Assembly: GCA_963703075.1 (NCBI GenBank)
Contig: OY969786.1
Location: forward strand, 1,984,001-2,048,000
Direction: 5' to 3'
Length of the DNA stretch: 64,000 nucleotides
DNA from: Korobacter sp963703075
Lineage (GTDB): Bacteria; Acidobacteriota; Terriglobia; Terriglobales; Acidobacteriaceae
The notes beneath the pieces were generated by a model, which saw nothing but the letters and a program-made list of their open reading frames with translations, was not told the DNA's origin and did no database searches. Each line of letters begins with the position of its first letter. The stretch's first letter is position 1. This document shows, one piece after another, positions 8,957 to 18,059 of the stretch. The translations under genes and the position numbers were made by a program.

Positions 8957-10358
8957 TTTGTTTTCTCCACAAAGCGCGGAAGGAATCCTTGGGCACGTCC
9001 ATCATGGCGCGATAGCGGGCCCACTTGGCGAGCGGACCGAGTGCGCTCGGGCGGATGCCCATGGCCAGAGCTGTGCGCAAAGTGGCGCGGCCGCACCATC
9101 CGAGAAATGCGAAGCGGGTGGAACCCATGGCGGCCCAGCGGAAGAAAGAGAATCCGAGCTTCTCGCTGAACTTGGCTTCGCCCTGGGCAACGTACTTGCG
9201 GCGATTCTCGAGGAGATGATCGCTCAGCTTGATCTTGACCGGGCAGACGCTGTTGCACGCTGTGCAGAGCGAGCACGCGTAGGAGAGGTGACCGTACTTC
9301 TCTTGCGATTGAAATATGGGGGTAAGGGCGCTGCCGATGGGACCGGGATAGGTGGTCGAGTAGGTGTGGCCGCCGACCTGGCGGTACACGGGACAGATGT
9401 TGAGGCAGGCGCCGCAGCGGATGCAGCGCAAAAGTTCCTGCTGTGCCTGGTCGGCGAGGACCTCGGTGCGGCCATTGTCGACGAGCACGACGTGGAACTC
9501 TTCGGGGCCATCGATTTCATCCGCGGTTTTCGGGCCTCCGATGAGGGTGCTGTAGGTTGTGATGGGCTGACCGGTGCCGGTAGTGGCGAGCACGGGCCAG
9601 AGCACGCCGAGATCTTCGAGGCGCGGAATCACCTTCTCGATGCCGGTAACGACGATGTGAATGCGCGGCAGGCTGGTGGTGAGGCGTCCGTTGCCTTCGT
9701 TGGTGGAAATGGGCACCAGGCCAGCGTCGGCCACGAGGAAGTTTGCGCCGGAGATGCCCATCTCGGCGGAGAAGAAAGCGCGGCGCAGGAAGCGGCGAGC
9801 GGCGGCGACCAGTTCCTGGTGCGTCTCGCCCTGCATGTCGTCGGGAATTTTCTCTTTGAAGAGGTCGCGGATCTGCTCGCGGGTGAGGTGCATGGCGGGC
9901 GTCACGATGTGGTAGGGCGCCTCGTTGCGGAGCTGCACAATCAACTCACCGAGATCGGTTTCCCAGACCTTGATGCCGAGCTTTTCCAGCGCAGGCGATA
10001 AGTGGATTTCTTCGGTGACCATCGATTTCGATTTCACGACGGTCTTGACGTTGTTCTTCCGTGCGACTTCGCAGATGTAGCGACGGGCAGCCTCGGAGTT
10101 CTCGGCCCAGTAAACATGACCGCCGCGCGCGAGGATCTTCTGCTCGAAGGATTCGAGCAGTGTTGCCAGGTTTCGAACGCCTTCTGACTTCACCTGCGCG
10201 CTGCGGACGCGCGCCACCTCCCAGTCCAGGAAGCGGGTCTTACCTTTCGCGACGGCGGCGTCGTAGCTGTCCATGTTGCGCTTGATGGTAGCGCGATGGG
10301 TGAGGTCGGCGGACTTTTGCGCAGCGGATACGAGGAACTCTTCGGCGATGCGGCTCAT
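8943..10358 (-). CDS. lutB: Lactate utilization iron-sulfur protein LutB
   Basis: 471 residues from the ATG at 10358, preceded by GGGAGG. A 71-codon upstream extension is rejected because it overlaps lutA and is not LutB-like. An N-terminal LUD-type region is followed by two ferredoxin-like cysteine motifs: CIRCGACLNICPVYRQ and CSLCTACNSVCPVKI. These bind 4Fe-4S clusters for electron transfer in L-lactate oxidation. Length matches the family (about 475 residues). The start overlaps the lutA stop in an ATGA arrangement. Confidence 0.96.
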   Translation of the reverse strand: MSRIAEEFLVSAAQKSADLTHRATIKRNMDSYDAAVAKGKTRFLDWEVARVRSAQVKSEGVRNLATLLESFEQKILARGGHVYWAENSEAARRYICEVARKNNVKTVVKSKSMVTEEIHLSPALEKLGIKVWETDLGELIVQLRNEAPYHIVTPAMHLTREQIRDLFKEKIPDDMQGETHQELVAAARRFLRRAFFSAEMGISGANFLVADAGLVPISTNEGNGRLTTSLPRIHIVVTGIEKVIPRLEDLGVLWPVLATTGTGQPITTYSTLIGGPKTADEIDGPEEFHVVLVDNGRTEVLADQAQQELLRCIRCGACLNICPVYRQVGGHTYSTTYPGPIGSALTPIFQSQEKYGHLSYACSLCTACNSVCPVKIKLSDHLLENRRKYVAQGEAKFSEKLGFSFFRWAAMGSTRFAFLGWCGRATLRTALAMGIRPSALGPLAKWARYRAMMDVPKDSFRALWRKQNGKL

Positions 10359-11083
10359 CGCGCCTCCCGGGCGAGGATGCTGGCGATGTGGATCGCCTTG
10401 GGCTTGTGGTCGCGGAAGCGCAGCACGCCATCGAGGTGCATGAGGCAGCTCGGATCGACGGCGGTGACGTATTCGGCGCCGGTGTTTTCGATGTTCGCGA
10501 CCTTGGTTTCGCCCATGGCGGAAGAAATCATGCCGAACTTGGTGGAGAACATGCCGCCGAAGCCGCAGCACTCGTTGGCATTCGGCATCAGCTTCAGCTC
10601 GAGGCCTTTGACTTTGCCAAGAAGCGTGAGGGGCTCGTTATAGATGCCGAGCTCGCGAGTGGCATGGCAGGAGGGATGATAGGTGACGCTGTGCCAGAAC
10701 TCGGCGCCGACGTCGCTCACGCCCGCGACGCTCACCAGAAATTCGGAAAGTTCGTAGGTACGCTTGCCGACCGAGAGAGCATCTTCTTTCAGCGCGCTGT
10801 CCTTGAGCAGCTCGGGGTAGTGGGTGCGCACCATGCTGGTGCAGGAGCCCGAAGGGCAGACGATTTGCTCATAGTTGCGAAAGACCTTAACGAACCGTTC
10901 GGCGCAGGGACGGGCAGCGTCCCACTGTCCGGTATTAAAACCGGGCTGACCGCAACAGGTCTGGTCTTCGGGATACTCGACGGTGTAGCCGATGCGGCGG
11001 AGAACCTTGACGGTATCGATTCCAATCTGCGGCTGCATCTGGTCAACAAAACACGGGATGAAGAGAGCGACGCGCTTATCCAT
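10355..11083 (-). CDS. lutA: Lactate utilization Fe-S oxidoreductase LutA
   Basis: 242 residues from the ATG at 11083. Two CCG (cysteine-rich) domains are visible: CCGQPGFNTGQ near residue 44 and CCGFGGMFSTKFG near 180. These are typical of LutA/GlpC/HdrB-like proteins and bind Fe-S clusters or carry redox cysteines. The upstream dld stop and this start overlap by one base (TGATG), and the lutA stop overlaps the lutB start. This supports a single translationally coupled unit for D- and L-lactate oxidation. Confidence 0.95.
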   Translation of the reverse strand: MDKRVALFIPCFVDQMQPQIGIDTVKVLRRIGYTVEYPEDQTCCGQPGFNTGQWDAARPCAERFVKVFRNYEQIVCPSGSCTSMVRTHYPELLKDSALKEDALSVGKRTYELSEFLVSVAGVSDVGAEFWHSVTYHPSCHATRELGIYNEPLTLLGKVKGLELKLMPNANECCGFGGMFSTKFGMISSAMGETKVANIENTGAEYVTAVDPSCLMHLDGVLRFRDHKPKAIHIASILAREAR

Positions 11084-13950
11084 CAACGGCTCACCTTCTC
11101 CAAGAGGTAAAGATAAGAACGGTAAACTTCGCCGGTAGAGCGGGTCATGCCAATCTCGCATGTCCGGCTGCTGGAGAAATATCCGTCGTGATGCTTGGAG
11201 GTGAGTTCCTCTGCCTCGTGCATGGTGGCGGCCTGGGTCAGCTCGGGGACAAGGAAGCCACGATCGCCGGCGAAGCCGCAACAGCCCGCCGACACCGGGA
11301 TGGTGACCGAGTCGCAACATGCTTCGGCAATTTTCTGCAGCTTCGGCGTGAGGCCCATCTTGATGATGGAACAGACGGGATGCAGGGCCGCGGAACCGAG
11401 CTTGTTCTCGATGGTGAGCTTGGGCAGAACCTTGTCGGCAACGAAGTCGATCGAATCGACGATCTTCAATGCATCGAACCGTTGCTGGTTTTCGGGCGTG
11501 AGATGCGGCCGCGCGTTGAGGAAGCCATAGGTGCAGGGACTGGTGTCGATCACGATGGGAAGCCTTCCCTGCTCGCTCCAACGCCAGAATTTCTCGATAG
11601 CCTGATTCGCGACGATTTTGTGGGCGCGATCGAAGCCCTTGGAAGAAAACGGTGTGCCGCAGCAGGTGCCCTTGACGTCCGTTGGGATGTAAACCGGCGC
11701 ACCGCCGCGGTGGGCGACGTTGACCATCACCTCCATCAGGGAACGGTCTTTCTCTTCCATCGGCAGGCGGCCCATGGTGCGCGAGACGCAGCTTGGGAAG
11801 TAGATGGCGGCGGCGCCTTCTTTATGAGTGCGCGGGATGGAGGCGGCAGCGTGCGGGACATCCTCGGTCCAGAGCGGAACGGTGTCGCCGAGACGCTTGC
11901 GTAGCATCCGCGAGATGCCAACCATGACCTTGGTTCCAAGCAATGCTTGCGTGAGGTGGCCGAGACGCAGCGCCCAGCGCATGGCGAACTCAACCCGCCC
12001 GAAGTCGCGAGCCAGGCGCACAGAGACGTTCTGCTCCGCTTCGGTATGGCGCATGTTGCGGAAGCGTTTGACGAGCGTGCCGGTATCGATGCTGACCGGG
12101 CAGGCAGTGGCGCAGAGACCGTCCGCGGCGCATGTGTCGAGCGCCATGTAGGGAAATTCTTTGTCGAGGGCAGCGTAAAGGTCGGGATTGCTGTCGCCAC
12201 TCTGGCGAATGCGCGCCATCTCGCGGCGCACGACAATGCGCTGGCGCGGGGTCAGCGTGAGTTCGCGGCTCGGACACTTCGGTTCGCAGAAGCCGCATTC
12301 GATGCACTTGTCGACTTCCGGTTCGACGGAGGGCAACTGCTTGAGATCGACGAGATGTGCTTTTGGGTTTTCGTTGATGATGACGCCGGGATTGAGCAGG
12401 TTGCGCGGATCGCAGAGCTGCTTGAGGTGGCGCATGACGTCGTAACCTTCGCTGCCCCATTCGGTCTGAACGAACGGCGCCATGTTGCGTCCGGTGCCGT
12501 GCTCGGCCTTGATAGCGCCGTCGTAACGGTGGACCACGAGATCGACAACATCGTCGATGAAGCGCGCGTAATGATCGATGGCAGCCTGCTCGTTGAAGGA
12601 CTGCGTAATGACGAAGTGCAGGTTGCCGTCCTTGGCGTGGCCGAAGATGATGGCGTTGTTATATTCGTGCCGCTTGAAAACTTTTGTGAGATCGATGGCG
12701 GCGTCGGCCAGGCGCTCGATAGGAAACGCGACGTCTTCGATGATGACGGTCGTGCCGCTCTTGCGCACGGAACCCACCGAGGGGAACATGCCGGCGCGGA
12801 TTTTCCAGAGGAGCGCCTGTTCGGCGGGGGCGTGCGTCCAGCGCGGAGCTTCGACGAGTTGCAGCGCGCTGCTGGCATCACGCGCGAGTTCTTCGAGCTG
12901 GCGGCGCTCGGCTTCTTCGGCGGACTGAAATTCGACCAGCAATCCGGCAGCGCCATTACCCAGAGTTTTAATCGAAGCCGGAATTCCCGGCTGGTCTTCC
13001 ACGGAACGCAGCGAGGCGCGATCCATGATCTCGAGCGCTTTAGCTCCCGCCTTGCGCAGAGGAACGATGGAGGCGGAAGCAGCGTATAGATCGGGAAACA
13101 ACAGCAGCCCGGTGTATTTGACCGGAAGATCCGGAACGGTATTGAGAACGGCTTCGGCGATGAACGCCAGGGTTCCTTCGGAGCCGATGAGGACATGCTG
13201 AAAGATGTCGATGGCGCGATCGAAATCGATGAAGGCATTGAGTCCGTAGCCGGTGGTGTTCTTGGTCCGGTACTTATTGCGGATCCGGTTGCGAAAAGTG
13301 GTATTCGCTTCGATTTTCGCCTTGAGATTGAGAAGACCGCGGGCGAGTTTCGGTTCGCGGGCGTGGAAAAGCTCGTCGGCGTTGGGATCGCTCGTATCGA
13401 TGACGGTGCCGGAGGGCAGCACGAATTTCAGCGACTGCAGCGTGTGGTAGGCATTCTGTTCCACGCCGCAGCACATGCCGCTGGAATTGTTGGCGAGAAT
13501 GCCGCCGATGGTGCAAGTAGAAATCGATGCGGGATCGGGGCCGATCTTCGACTTGTAGAGTGCAAGTGCCTGGTTCGCGCGAGCGCCAATGAGTCCAGCC
13601 TGGGCCCAGAGGCTCTTGCCGGCATCACGCACCTGCACGTCGCGCCAGTGCCGCGCCACGTCGACGAGCAAACCGTCGGAAATTGCCTGTCCGGAGAGAC
13701 TGGTTCCGGCGGCGCGGAAGGTCAGGGGGATTTCGTGCTCGTGGCTAAAGTGAAAGAGGTGCTGGATTTCTTCAATGCCCTTGGCCTGGACAACCGCCTG
13801 GGGAATGAGGCGGTAGAAGCTTCCATCCGACGCGTAGGCAATGCGGTCGATGGGACGAGTGAGAACCCGGTTAGCGTCAATGACGCTGCTTAATAACGAT
13901 TGAAGCTGTTCCGTACTCAACTGCGATGGCGCTGTAACAGTCGCCGCCAT
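11083..13950 (-). CDS. FAD/Fe-S D-lactate dehydrogenase (Dld-II / GlcD-GlcF fusion type)
   Basis: 955 residues from the ATG at 13950 with GGAGA six bases upstream. The N-terminal half is an FAD-binding PCMH domain with GlcD-type C-terminal cap (RAAGTSLSGQAISDGLLVD; NNSSGMCCG; GSEGTLAFIAEAVL; IIFGHAKDGNLHFV; EHGTGRNMAPFV). The C-terminal half carries ferredoxin motifs CIECGFCEPKCPS and CAADGLCATACPV and two CCG domains (CCGTPFSSKG, CCGFAGDRG). Such fusions oxidise D-lactate to pyruvate at the membrane and pass electrons to quinone. Glycolate or 2-hydroxyglutarate are alternative substrates for this architecture; the LldP and lutABC neighbours favour lactate. It overlaps lutA by one base. Confidence 0.92.
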   Translation of the reverse strand: MAATVTAPSQLSTEQLQSLLSSVIDANRVLTRPIDRIAYASDGSFYRLIPQAVVQAKGIEEIQHLFHFSHEHEIPLTFRAAGTSLSGQAISDGLLVDVARHWRDVQVRDAGKSLWAQAGLIGARANQALALYKSKIGPDPASISTCTIGGILANNSSGMCCGVEQNAYHTLQSLKFVLPSGTVIDTSDPNADELFHAREPKLARGLLNLKAKIEANTTFRNRIRNKYRTKNTTGYGLNAFIDFDRAIDIFQHVLIGSEGTLAFIAEAVLNTVPDLPVKYTGLLLFPDLYAASASIVPLRKAGAKALEIMDRASLRSVEDQPGIPASIKTLGNGAAGLLVEFQSAEEAERRQLEELARDASSALQLVEAPRWTHAPAEQALLWKIRAGMFPSVGSVRKSGTTVIIEDVAFPIERLADAAIDLTKVFKRHEYNNAIIFGHAKDGNLHFVITQSFNEQAAIDHYARFIDDVVDLVVHRYDGAIKAEHGTGRNMAPFVQTEWGSEGYDVMRHLKQLCDPRNLLNPGVIINENPKAHLVDLKQLPSVEPEVDKCIECGFCEPKCPSRELTLTPRQRIVVRREMARIRQSGDSNPDLYAALDKEFPYMALDTCAADGLCATACPVSIDTGTLVKRFRNMRHTEAEQNVSVRLARDFGRVEFAMRWALRLGHLTQALLGTKVMVGISRMLRKRLGDTVPLWTEDVPHAAASIPRTHKEGAAAIYFPSCVSRTMGRLPMEEKDRSLMEVMVNVAHRGGAPVYIPTDVKGTCCGTPFSSKGFDRAHKIVANQAIEKFWRWSEQGRLPIVIDTSPCTYGFLNARPHLTPENQQRFDALKIVDSIDFVADKVLPKLTIENKLGSAALHPVCSIIKMGLTPKLQKIAEACCDSVTIPVSAGCCGFAGDRGFLVPELTQAATMHEAEELTSKHHDGYFSSSRTCEIGMTRSTGEVYRSYLYLLEKVSR

Positions 13951-14009
13951 TTCATCTCCGAAGTCGCTGGTGGCCGATTGGGGGATCTCAGACACCAGCT
14001 TATACCTGA

Positions 14010-15827
14010 TCAATGCACCAGGTGGGTAAAAGGAGCTACATAGGCCATGAGGAAAACCATGATCCCGCAAAGCGCTGCGAGGGCAAGACTGTGGAAGAAA
14101 ACGTAGCGCAGGATGTCGCCTTCGTGACCGTACCACTGGGTCGCCGTACTGGCGACGACGATACTTTGCGCGTCGATCATCTTGCCCATGACGCCTCCCG
14201 CGCTGTTAGCCGAAGCCATCAACGTAGGCTGAATGTGAATCTGCTGGGCGGTAATTTTCTGCAAGCTGCCGAACAGTACGTTGGCAGAAGTGTCGGACCC
14301 GGTAAGCGCGACCCCTAACCACCCGAGCAGAGTCCCGAAGAACGGATACATGAAGCCGGTGCGCGCGAAGGCCAATCCCATGGTGGCATCGACGCCCGAG
14401 TAGCGCGTGAGGAAGCCGAGAGCGAGCATGCAGGCGATGGTCATCATGGAAAAACGGACTTTCCAGATGGTCTTGGCGTAAATTTTCGCGATCTGCAGCG
14501 GACCGCAACCCATGATGAAGCCGGACAGAATGGCCGCCAGCATGATGCCGGTGCCGGTGGCGGAGAGCCAGTTGAGGGTGAACATCGCCGGCTCAGGCGT
14601 GGGCTTGAGAACGACCGGCGGCATGCGCGAGATCATATTGTGAATCGCGGGGACCGGAAAGTTAAGCAGGGTGAACTTGTGTCCGCCGATGGCGAGGGTG
14701 TTGAGGAAGAGCTTGCCCTTCTGCGAGCCCCAGGTAAAGACCGCAACACTAAGAATGACCCAGGGCGTCCAGGCGGCCACCACTTCGCCCTTCGTTCGGC
14801 CGTGGCCGAGGGTCGTATCGCGGTTGTGGTCCTCGTGCTCGAGGTGCCAGATTTTCTTCGGGCGCCAGACCTTGAGGAAGGCGATCAGCAGCACCATGGA
14901 GACGACAGAAGCCACGATGTCGACCAACCATGGTCCGTGAAAGAGGGCCATCAACAGTTGCGAAAGAGCGAAGCTTCCACCGGCCACGAGGATGGCGGGC
15001 CAGATTTCAACCATGCCGCGGAATCCGGCAAAGGCCCAGATCAGCCAGAACGGAACCAGCAGGCAAAATGGAGTGAGGATCCAGCCGATGTTAGCGCCCA
15101 GGATTTTGGGATCCATGCCGGTGACGCCGCTCAGGGCGATGACGGGGATGCCGAGCGCGCCGAAGGCAACCGGAGCTGTATTCGCGATCAGCGACAAGCC
15201 CGAGGCCTGCAGCGGACGGAAACCGAGGCCGATGAGAATCGCGGCACAGACGGCCACCGGCGTGCCGAAGCCCGATGCGCCTTCGAAGAATGCCCCGAAA
15301 CAGAACGCGATGAGCAACAGTTGCAATCGGCGGTCCTGGGTAATGCCCATCATGCTGTCTTGCAGCACCTTGAATTTGCCGGTCTCGTTGGTGAGCTGGT
15401 ACATGAAGATGACGTTGAGGATGATCCAGCCGATGGGAAACAGGCCGTAACCCGCGCCATACGTGGCGGTGACGAGCCCGAGTTTCAGCGGCATGTGGAA
15501 GATGGCGACAGCCACGAGGAGTGCGCTGGCCAATCCGAGTAACGCGGCGAAATGTGCTTTGATCTCAAAGATGGCGAGGCTACCCAGCAGAACGTCGATC
15601 GGCAAGGCTGCGCACAAGGTGGAGAGCCACCAGCGGCCGAGCGGGTCGTAGCCCTGTTGCCAGGATTGCGGATGGGTAGTCTTGAGGAGAGCGACCGCCC
15701 CGATGACGATGGCCAGGACGGCGATAATTCCTAGAACCGTACGGGTGGTGGAGGATTTCGGGGATTGCGTGTGCTGAGCTGCGGCAGGCGCTTGCGCGGC
15801 GGGCGGAGGGGCGGCAGTGACAGGCAT
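14010..15827 (-). CDS. lldP: L-lactate permease (LctP/LldP family)
   Basis: 605 residues from the ATG at 15827 (GAGG five bases upstream); a GTG 31 codons earlier is possible but lacks a ribosome site. After an Ala/Pro-rich cytoplasmic leader come about 13 membrane segments. Family motifs include GAFFEGASGFGTPVAVCAAI, GLSLIANTAPVAFGALG, LGWLGVALTGSDTSANVLFG and ASANSAGGVMGKMIDAQSI. The protein imports lactate (D- and L-, often glycolate) with protons. It sits 59 bases upstream of the D-lactate dehydrogenase gene on the same strand. Confidence 0.95.
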   Translation of the reverse strand: MPVTAAPPPAAQAPAAAQHTQSPKSSTTRTVLGIIAVLAIVIGAVALLKTTHPQSWQQGYDPLGRWWLSTLCAALPIDVLLGSLAIFEIKAHFAALLGLASALLVAVAIFHMPLKLGLVTATYGAGYGLFPIGWIILNVIFMYQLTNETGKFKVLQDSMMGITQDRRLQLLLIAFCFGAFFEGASGFGTPVAVCAAILIGLGFRPLQASGLSLIANTAPVAFGALGIPVIALSGVTGMDPKILGANIGWILTPFCLLVPFWLIWAFAGFRGMVEIWPAILVAGGSFALSQLLMALFHGPWLVDIVASVVSMVLLIAFLKVWRPKKIWHLEHEDHNRDTTLGHGRTKGEVVAAWTPWVILSVAVFTWGSQKGKLFLNTLAIGGHKFTLLNFPVPAIHNMISRMPPVVLKPTPEPAMFTLNWLSATGTGIMLAAILSGFIMGCGPLQIAKIYAKTIWKVRFSMMTIACMLALGFLTRYSGVDATMGLAFARTGFMYPFFGTLLGWLGVALTGSDTSANVLFGSLQKITAQQIHIQPTLMASANSAGGVMGKMIDAQSIVVASTATQWYGHEGDILRYVFFHSLALAALCGIMVFLMAYVAPFTHLVH

Positions 15828-16067
15828 AGATGCCTCGGCTTCCGAGAGATTGGCAATGCCAGCGGCGGAGTGGATGGGGGCCGAACGCGCACCAGCAGCT
15901 TTCGGATTGTGCTTTTGCACGCGGGCAAGGGTATGTGACGCAACTCACAGGTCGCTGTGAGGGTGCGCAGTGAATCGATGGGTATCGATGTGGGGAAAGC
16001 CGCGGAAAGCAGGCGCCCACGCGCCGAAAGCGGGGCGCTCGGGATGACAAGAAAGGAGGATGGCAAA

Positions 16068-16092
16068 GCGGTCAGCAACCTGGGCTGACCGC
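16068..16092 (-). terminator. Possible terminator downstream of cstA
   Basis: A perfect 9-bp stem (GCGGTCAGC / GCTGACCGC) with a 7-base loop lies 18 bases past the cstA stop, followed on the minus strand by a short TTT. The T-run is weak, so termination may be partial. Confidence 0.5.
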
Positions 16093-16109
16093 GTGAGCTA
16101 TGGCCGAGT

Positions 16110-17964
16110 TCAACAGCAGCGCATGGGAGGCTTGGCCAGGTCGACTTCTGGAGGACCGAAAGCTTCCTTCGGAATCGGTTCGCCTTGCAGCGTCTTGATC
16201 CAGCGGCGGGCGGCGTCGATCACCACCAGCACGACGCCGGCGATGAAGATCATCATCAGGGCGGAGTCAAGATAGCCCTGGAAAGCTTTGCCTGGCTTCG
16301 AAGTCAGCGGCCAGAAGATGGTCTCGATCGAAAGGACACCGGCGGTGAGAGTCGTGACTCCGACGAAGCACATGGGGACGAAGGTATAGATGGCGTACTT
16401 GGCCTTCCCCATGTTGATGAGGAAGGTGGTCGAGACGGCCAGGGCGATGGTCGCGAGCAACTGGTTGCCCGTACCGAAGAGCGGCCAGATGGTAGAGATG
16501 TTACCCGTGTAGATGAGATAGCCCCATCCCAGCACCACCAGAAGAGTGGCCATCAAGGAACCGGGCAGCCACTTCTGGTCGCCGAAGGGCTTGTAGACCT
16601 TCCCCAGGAGTTCATGCAGGACGTAGCGCGCGACGCGGGTGCCGGTATCGACGGTGGTCAATATGAACAGCGCCTCGAACATGATGGCGTAGTGATACCA
16701 GTAGCTCATCAAGCGGTCCATGCCGGGAAGTCCGCGGAAGATCTGTGCCATGCCTACGGCCAGGGAAACGGCGCCGCCCGTGCGTCCTGCCAGGTTCTCG
16801 CCGACCTGCTGCGAGAACATATCGAGATTGACGGTATGCATGCCGAGTTTGGCGAAGACCGCGGGGGTGGTGTTGATCGCGAAATAGTCGCCGGGATGCA
16901 TCGATGTAGCAGCGATCAGGGCGAGGACGCCAACTATGCCTTCGCACACCATCGCGCCGTATCCAATAAAGCGCGCGTCGGTTTCCTTATCGAGCATTTT
17001 TGGCGTGGTGCCGGAGGAGACCAGCGAGTGAAAGCCGGAGATGGCGCCGCATGCAATGGTCACGAAGAGAAAAGGAAAGAGCTGGCCGGGAATGATCGGC
17101 CCGCCGCCGTGCACGAACTGGGTCACCGGGGGAAACTTGATGTCCGGATGAACGACGAAAACACCGACGATGAGAATGGCGATGGTGCCGAGTTTCACAT
17201 AGGTGGACAGGTAATCGCGAGGCTCGAGCAACAGCCACACCGGCAGGACGGACGCAACCAACCCGTAGATTGCCATCAAGTACGTGATGGTGTGGGCGTT
17301 GAAGTCGAGGGAACCGGCGTGTGATGAGAGCGCGAAGAAGCGTCCACCGATGAGCGCCGCCAGCAGCAGAACGACGCCGATTACGCTGGGGAGAGCGACG
17401 CGTATTTGACCGTGAGCGCTCTTGAACATGAGTACACCCATCAGCAGCGCGATGGGAATCGTCATACCGATGGTGAAAACGCCCCACGGACTATGGGCGA
17501 GTGCGTTCACGACCACCAACCCGAGCCCCGCCAGGGTGACCAGGAGGATGAAGAGCACGGCAATCATCGTGACCAGCCCGGCGAAAGGACTGATCTCGGT
17601 GCGGGCGACTTCGGCCAGCGACTTTCCTTTATGGCGAACCGAGGCGACGAGGACGGTGAAATCCTGGACGCAGCCGGCCAGCACGGCGCCCACGAGGATC
17701 CAGGTAAGTCCGGGAGCCCACCCGAACTGGGCCGCAAGGGTTGGTCGCTACCAGCGGTCCGGCGCCGGCGATGGCAGCGAAGTGATGGCCAAAAAGCACC
17801 CACTTGGGAGATGGAACGTAATTATGGCCGTCTTCATACTGATGGGCTGGAGTAATGCGGCGGTCGTCGAGAGCCATTGCTTTGGCGGCGAGAAATGCAC
17901 TGTAGTAGCGATACGCCAGGGCAAAAACGCACAAGACGCCGATCATGACCGGCAACGTATTCAT
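16110..17964 (-). pseudogene. cstA: Carbon starvation protein CstA (pyruvate/peptide transporter), disrupted by a single-base frameshift
   Basis: The first 72 residues (ATG at 17964) read MNTLPVMIGVLCVF... KWVLFGHHFAAIAGAGPLV in one frame. The rest (TLAAQFGWAPG...ILVGAVLAGCVQDF onward, about 545 residues with many membrane helices) reads in another. The two frames meet at 17741-17750. Deleting one base near 17747 restores the conserved GAGPLVGPTLAAQFG. The span of 1855 bases is a multiple of three plus one, as expected for one inserted base, and the repaired product is 617 residues. CstA-family proteins import pyruvate or peptides. The gene lies between the porin and lactate permease genes. 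Whether this is true decay or a sequencing error cannot be decided here. Confidence 0.88.
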
Positions 17965-18059
17965 GTTTGCGACTCCGAAACGCAAAGAGAATGGGCAGAC
18001 TGAAGTCCGCCCATTCGGTACTCAAACGAGATTGCTCCCGCCTGCACACATGTTGCAAG

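Noticed and set aside
8862..10001. 379-codon plus-strand frame antisense to lutB
   Set aside because: Antisense shadow of lutB, which has clear Fe-S motifs.
16185..17324. 379-codon plus-strand frame
   Set aside because: Antisense to cstA, rich in Gly/Asp/Glu typical of antisense GC-rich shadow.
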